Source: an uncultured Collinsella sp. (lineage in GTDB: Bacteria > Actinomycetota > Coriobacteriia > Coriobacteriales > Coriobacteriaceae). From it: 5,332 nt of DNA. This document shows positions 5,191 through 5,332 of the stretch, in pieces. The position numbers and the translations under genes are program-made. Every line of letters begins with the position of its first letter. The first letter of the stretch is position 1. The notes beneath the pieces are model-generated. The model saw nothing but the letters and a program-made list of their open reading frames with translations. It ran no database searches and was not told the origin of the DNA. Location of the stretch: assembly GCA_900547835.1 (NCBI GenBank), contig URIJ01000144.1, positions 1-5,332 of the forward strand, written 5' to 3'.

Positions 5191-5232
5191 AAAACCTGCC
5201 AAAACAAACCTGCCCCTTTTTGGCAGGTTTTT
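5191..5232. terminator. Bidirectional-type terminator with duplicated left arm
   Basis: Bases 5191-5204 (AAAACCTGCCAAAA) pair perfectly with 5218-5231 to give a 14-bp stem with A tract on one side and T tract on the other, so it could work on either strand. Inside the loop AAACCTGCC is repeated (5206-5214) and could pair instead with GGCAGGTTT (5222-5230), giving a shorter stem with a 7-base loop. It isolates the kinase gene from the PTS operon. Confidence 0.7.
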
Positions 5233-5285
5233 GCCTTGGGAGCGGTACCATACAGGCAATGTTTAAACGAGAAAGGCGGGCTCCC

Positions 5286-5332
5286 ATGGAACCTAAGCAG
5301 TATTACATCGGCATCGACGTCGGCGGCACTTC
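5286..5332 (+). CDS. Probable ROK-family sugar kinase (N-terminus only, runs off the right edge)
   Basis: Only 16 residues are visible: MEPKQYYIGIDVGGTS. The hydrophobic strand followed by DVGGT is the phosphate-1 ATP-binding motif DxGGT of ROK kinases. FGGY kinases usually have DxGT[ST] and BcrA/BadF-type ATPases DxGST, so both fit less well. The GGCGGG sequence (5275-5280) lies 5 bases upstream of the ATG. A likely promoter is not clear: TTGGCA (5220-5225) lies within the terminator, and the nearest -10-like TACCAT (5246-5251) is 20 bases away, longer than normal. A GTTTAAAC palindrome sits at 5261-5268. In this context it could phosphorylate free glucose, mannose or fructose released by the GH1 enzyme, as GmuE is thought to do. 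Specificity is unknown. Confidence 0.6.
   Translation, partial: MEPKQYYIGIDVGGT

Noticed and set aside
5261..5268. GTTTAAAC palindrome before the kinase gene as an operator
   Set aside because: A lone 8-bp palindrome with no symmetric extension and no second copy; chance is adequate.
1..5332. CRISPR array, insertion sequence, tRNA, toxin-antitoxin or phage gene
   Set aside because: No spaced direct repeats, transposase motifs, cloverleaf or small gene pair was seen; every sizeable open region is accounted for by sugar-utilisation genes.

Overview
The window is GC-rich, densely coding bacterial DNA. The codon choice, the lactose/cellobiose-type PTS next to a GntR regulator, and the CCTGCC/GGCAGG terminators all suggest a gut actinobacterium of the Coriobacteriia, something like Collinsella. 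That assignment is an impression from reading; no database search was run.

Layout. A leftward unit starts near position 1100. It holds a GntR/UTRA transcriptional regulator (1068-349), followed by the N-terminal third or less of a class I mannose-6-phosphate isomerase (274 to the left edge, partial). A divergent control region (1069-1372) separates it from a rightward operon: a family 1 6-phospho-beta-glycosidase (1373-2773) and then PTS EIIC (2894-4246), EIIB (4400-4702) and EIIA (4712-5044) of the lactose/cellobiose family. A strong intrinsic terminator (5103-5141) closes the operon. Two further stem-loops follow (5138-5190 and 5191-5232). A new rightward gene starts at 5286, and its first 16 residues look like a ROK-family sugar kinase (partial).

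How the genes work together. The EIIC/EIIB/EIIA set would import and phosphorylate a beta-linked disaccharide. The GH1 enzyme would split the phosphorylated disaccharide in the cytoplasm. Mannose-6-phosphate isomerase and the ROK kinase would bring mannose-6-phosphate and free sugar into glycolysis. The GntR/UTRA protein probably senses a sugar phosphate and represses both divergent units. All seven gene types correspond to the glucomannan-utilisation (gmu) operon of Bacillus subtilis (EIIB, EIIA, EIIC, phospho-beta-glycosidase, GntR repressor, ROK kinase, mannose-6-phosphate isomerase). Only the secreted mannanase is not seen here. Uptake of mannobiose, cellobiose or mixed gluco-mannosyl disaccharides is therefore a more specific hypothesis than generic 'cellobiose use'.

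The least ordinary DNA is the roughly 160-nt leader of the GH1 gene. It can form a 31-position hairpin with a second GC-rich hairpin inside it, and smaller structures that exclude one another, one of them terminator-like. Every intercistronic gap longer than 60 bases also contains a compact GC-rich hairpin without a U tract. I saw no CRISPR array, insertion sequence, tRNA, rRNA or defence system.
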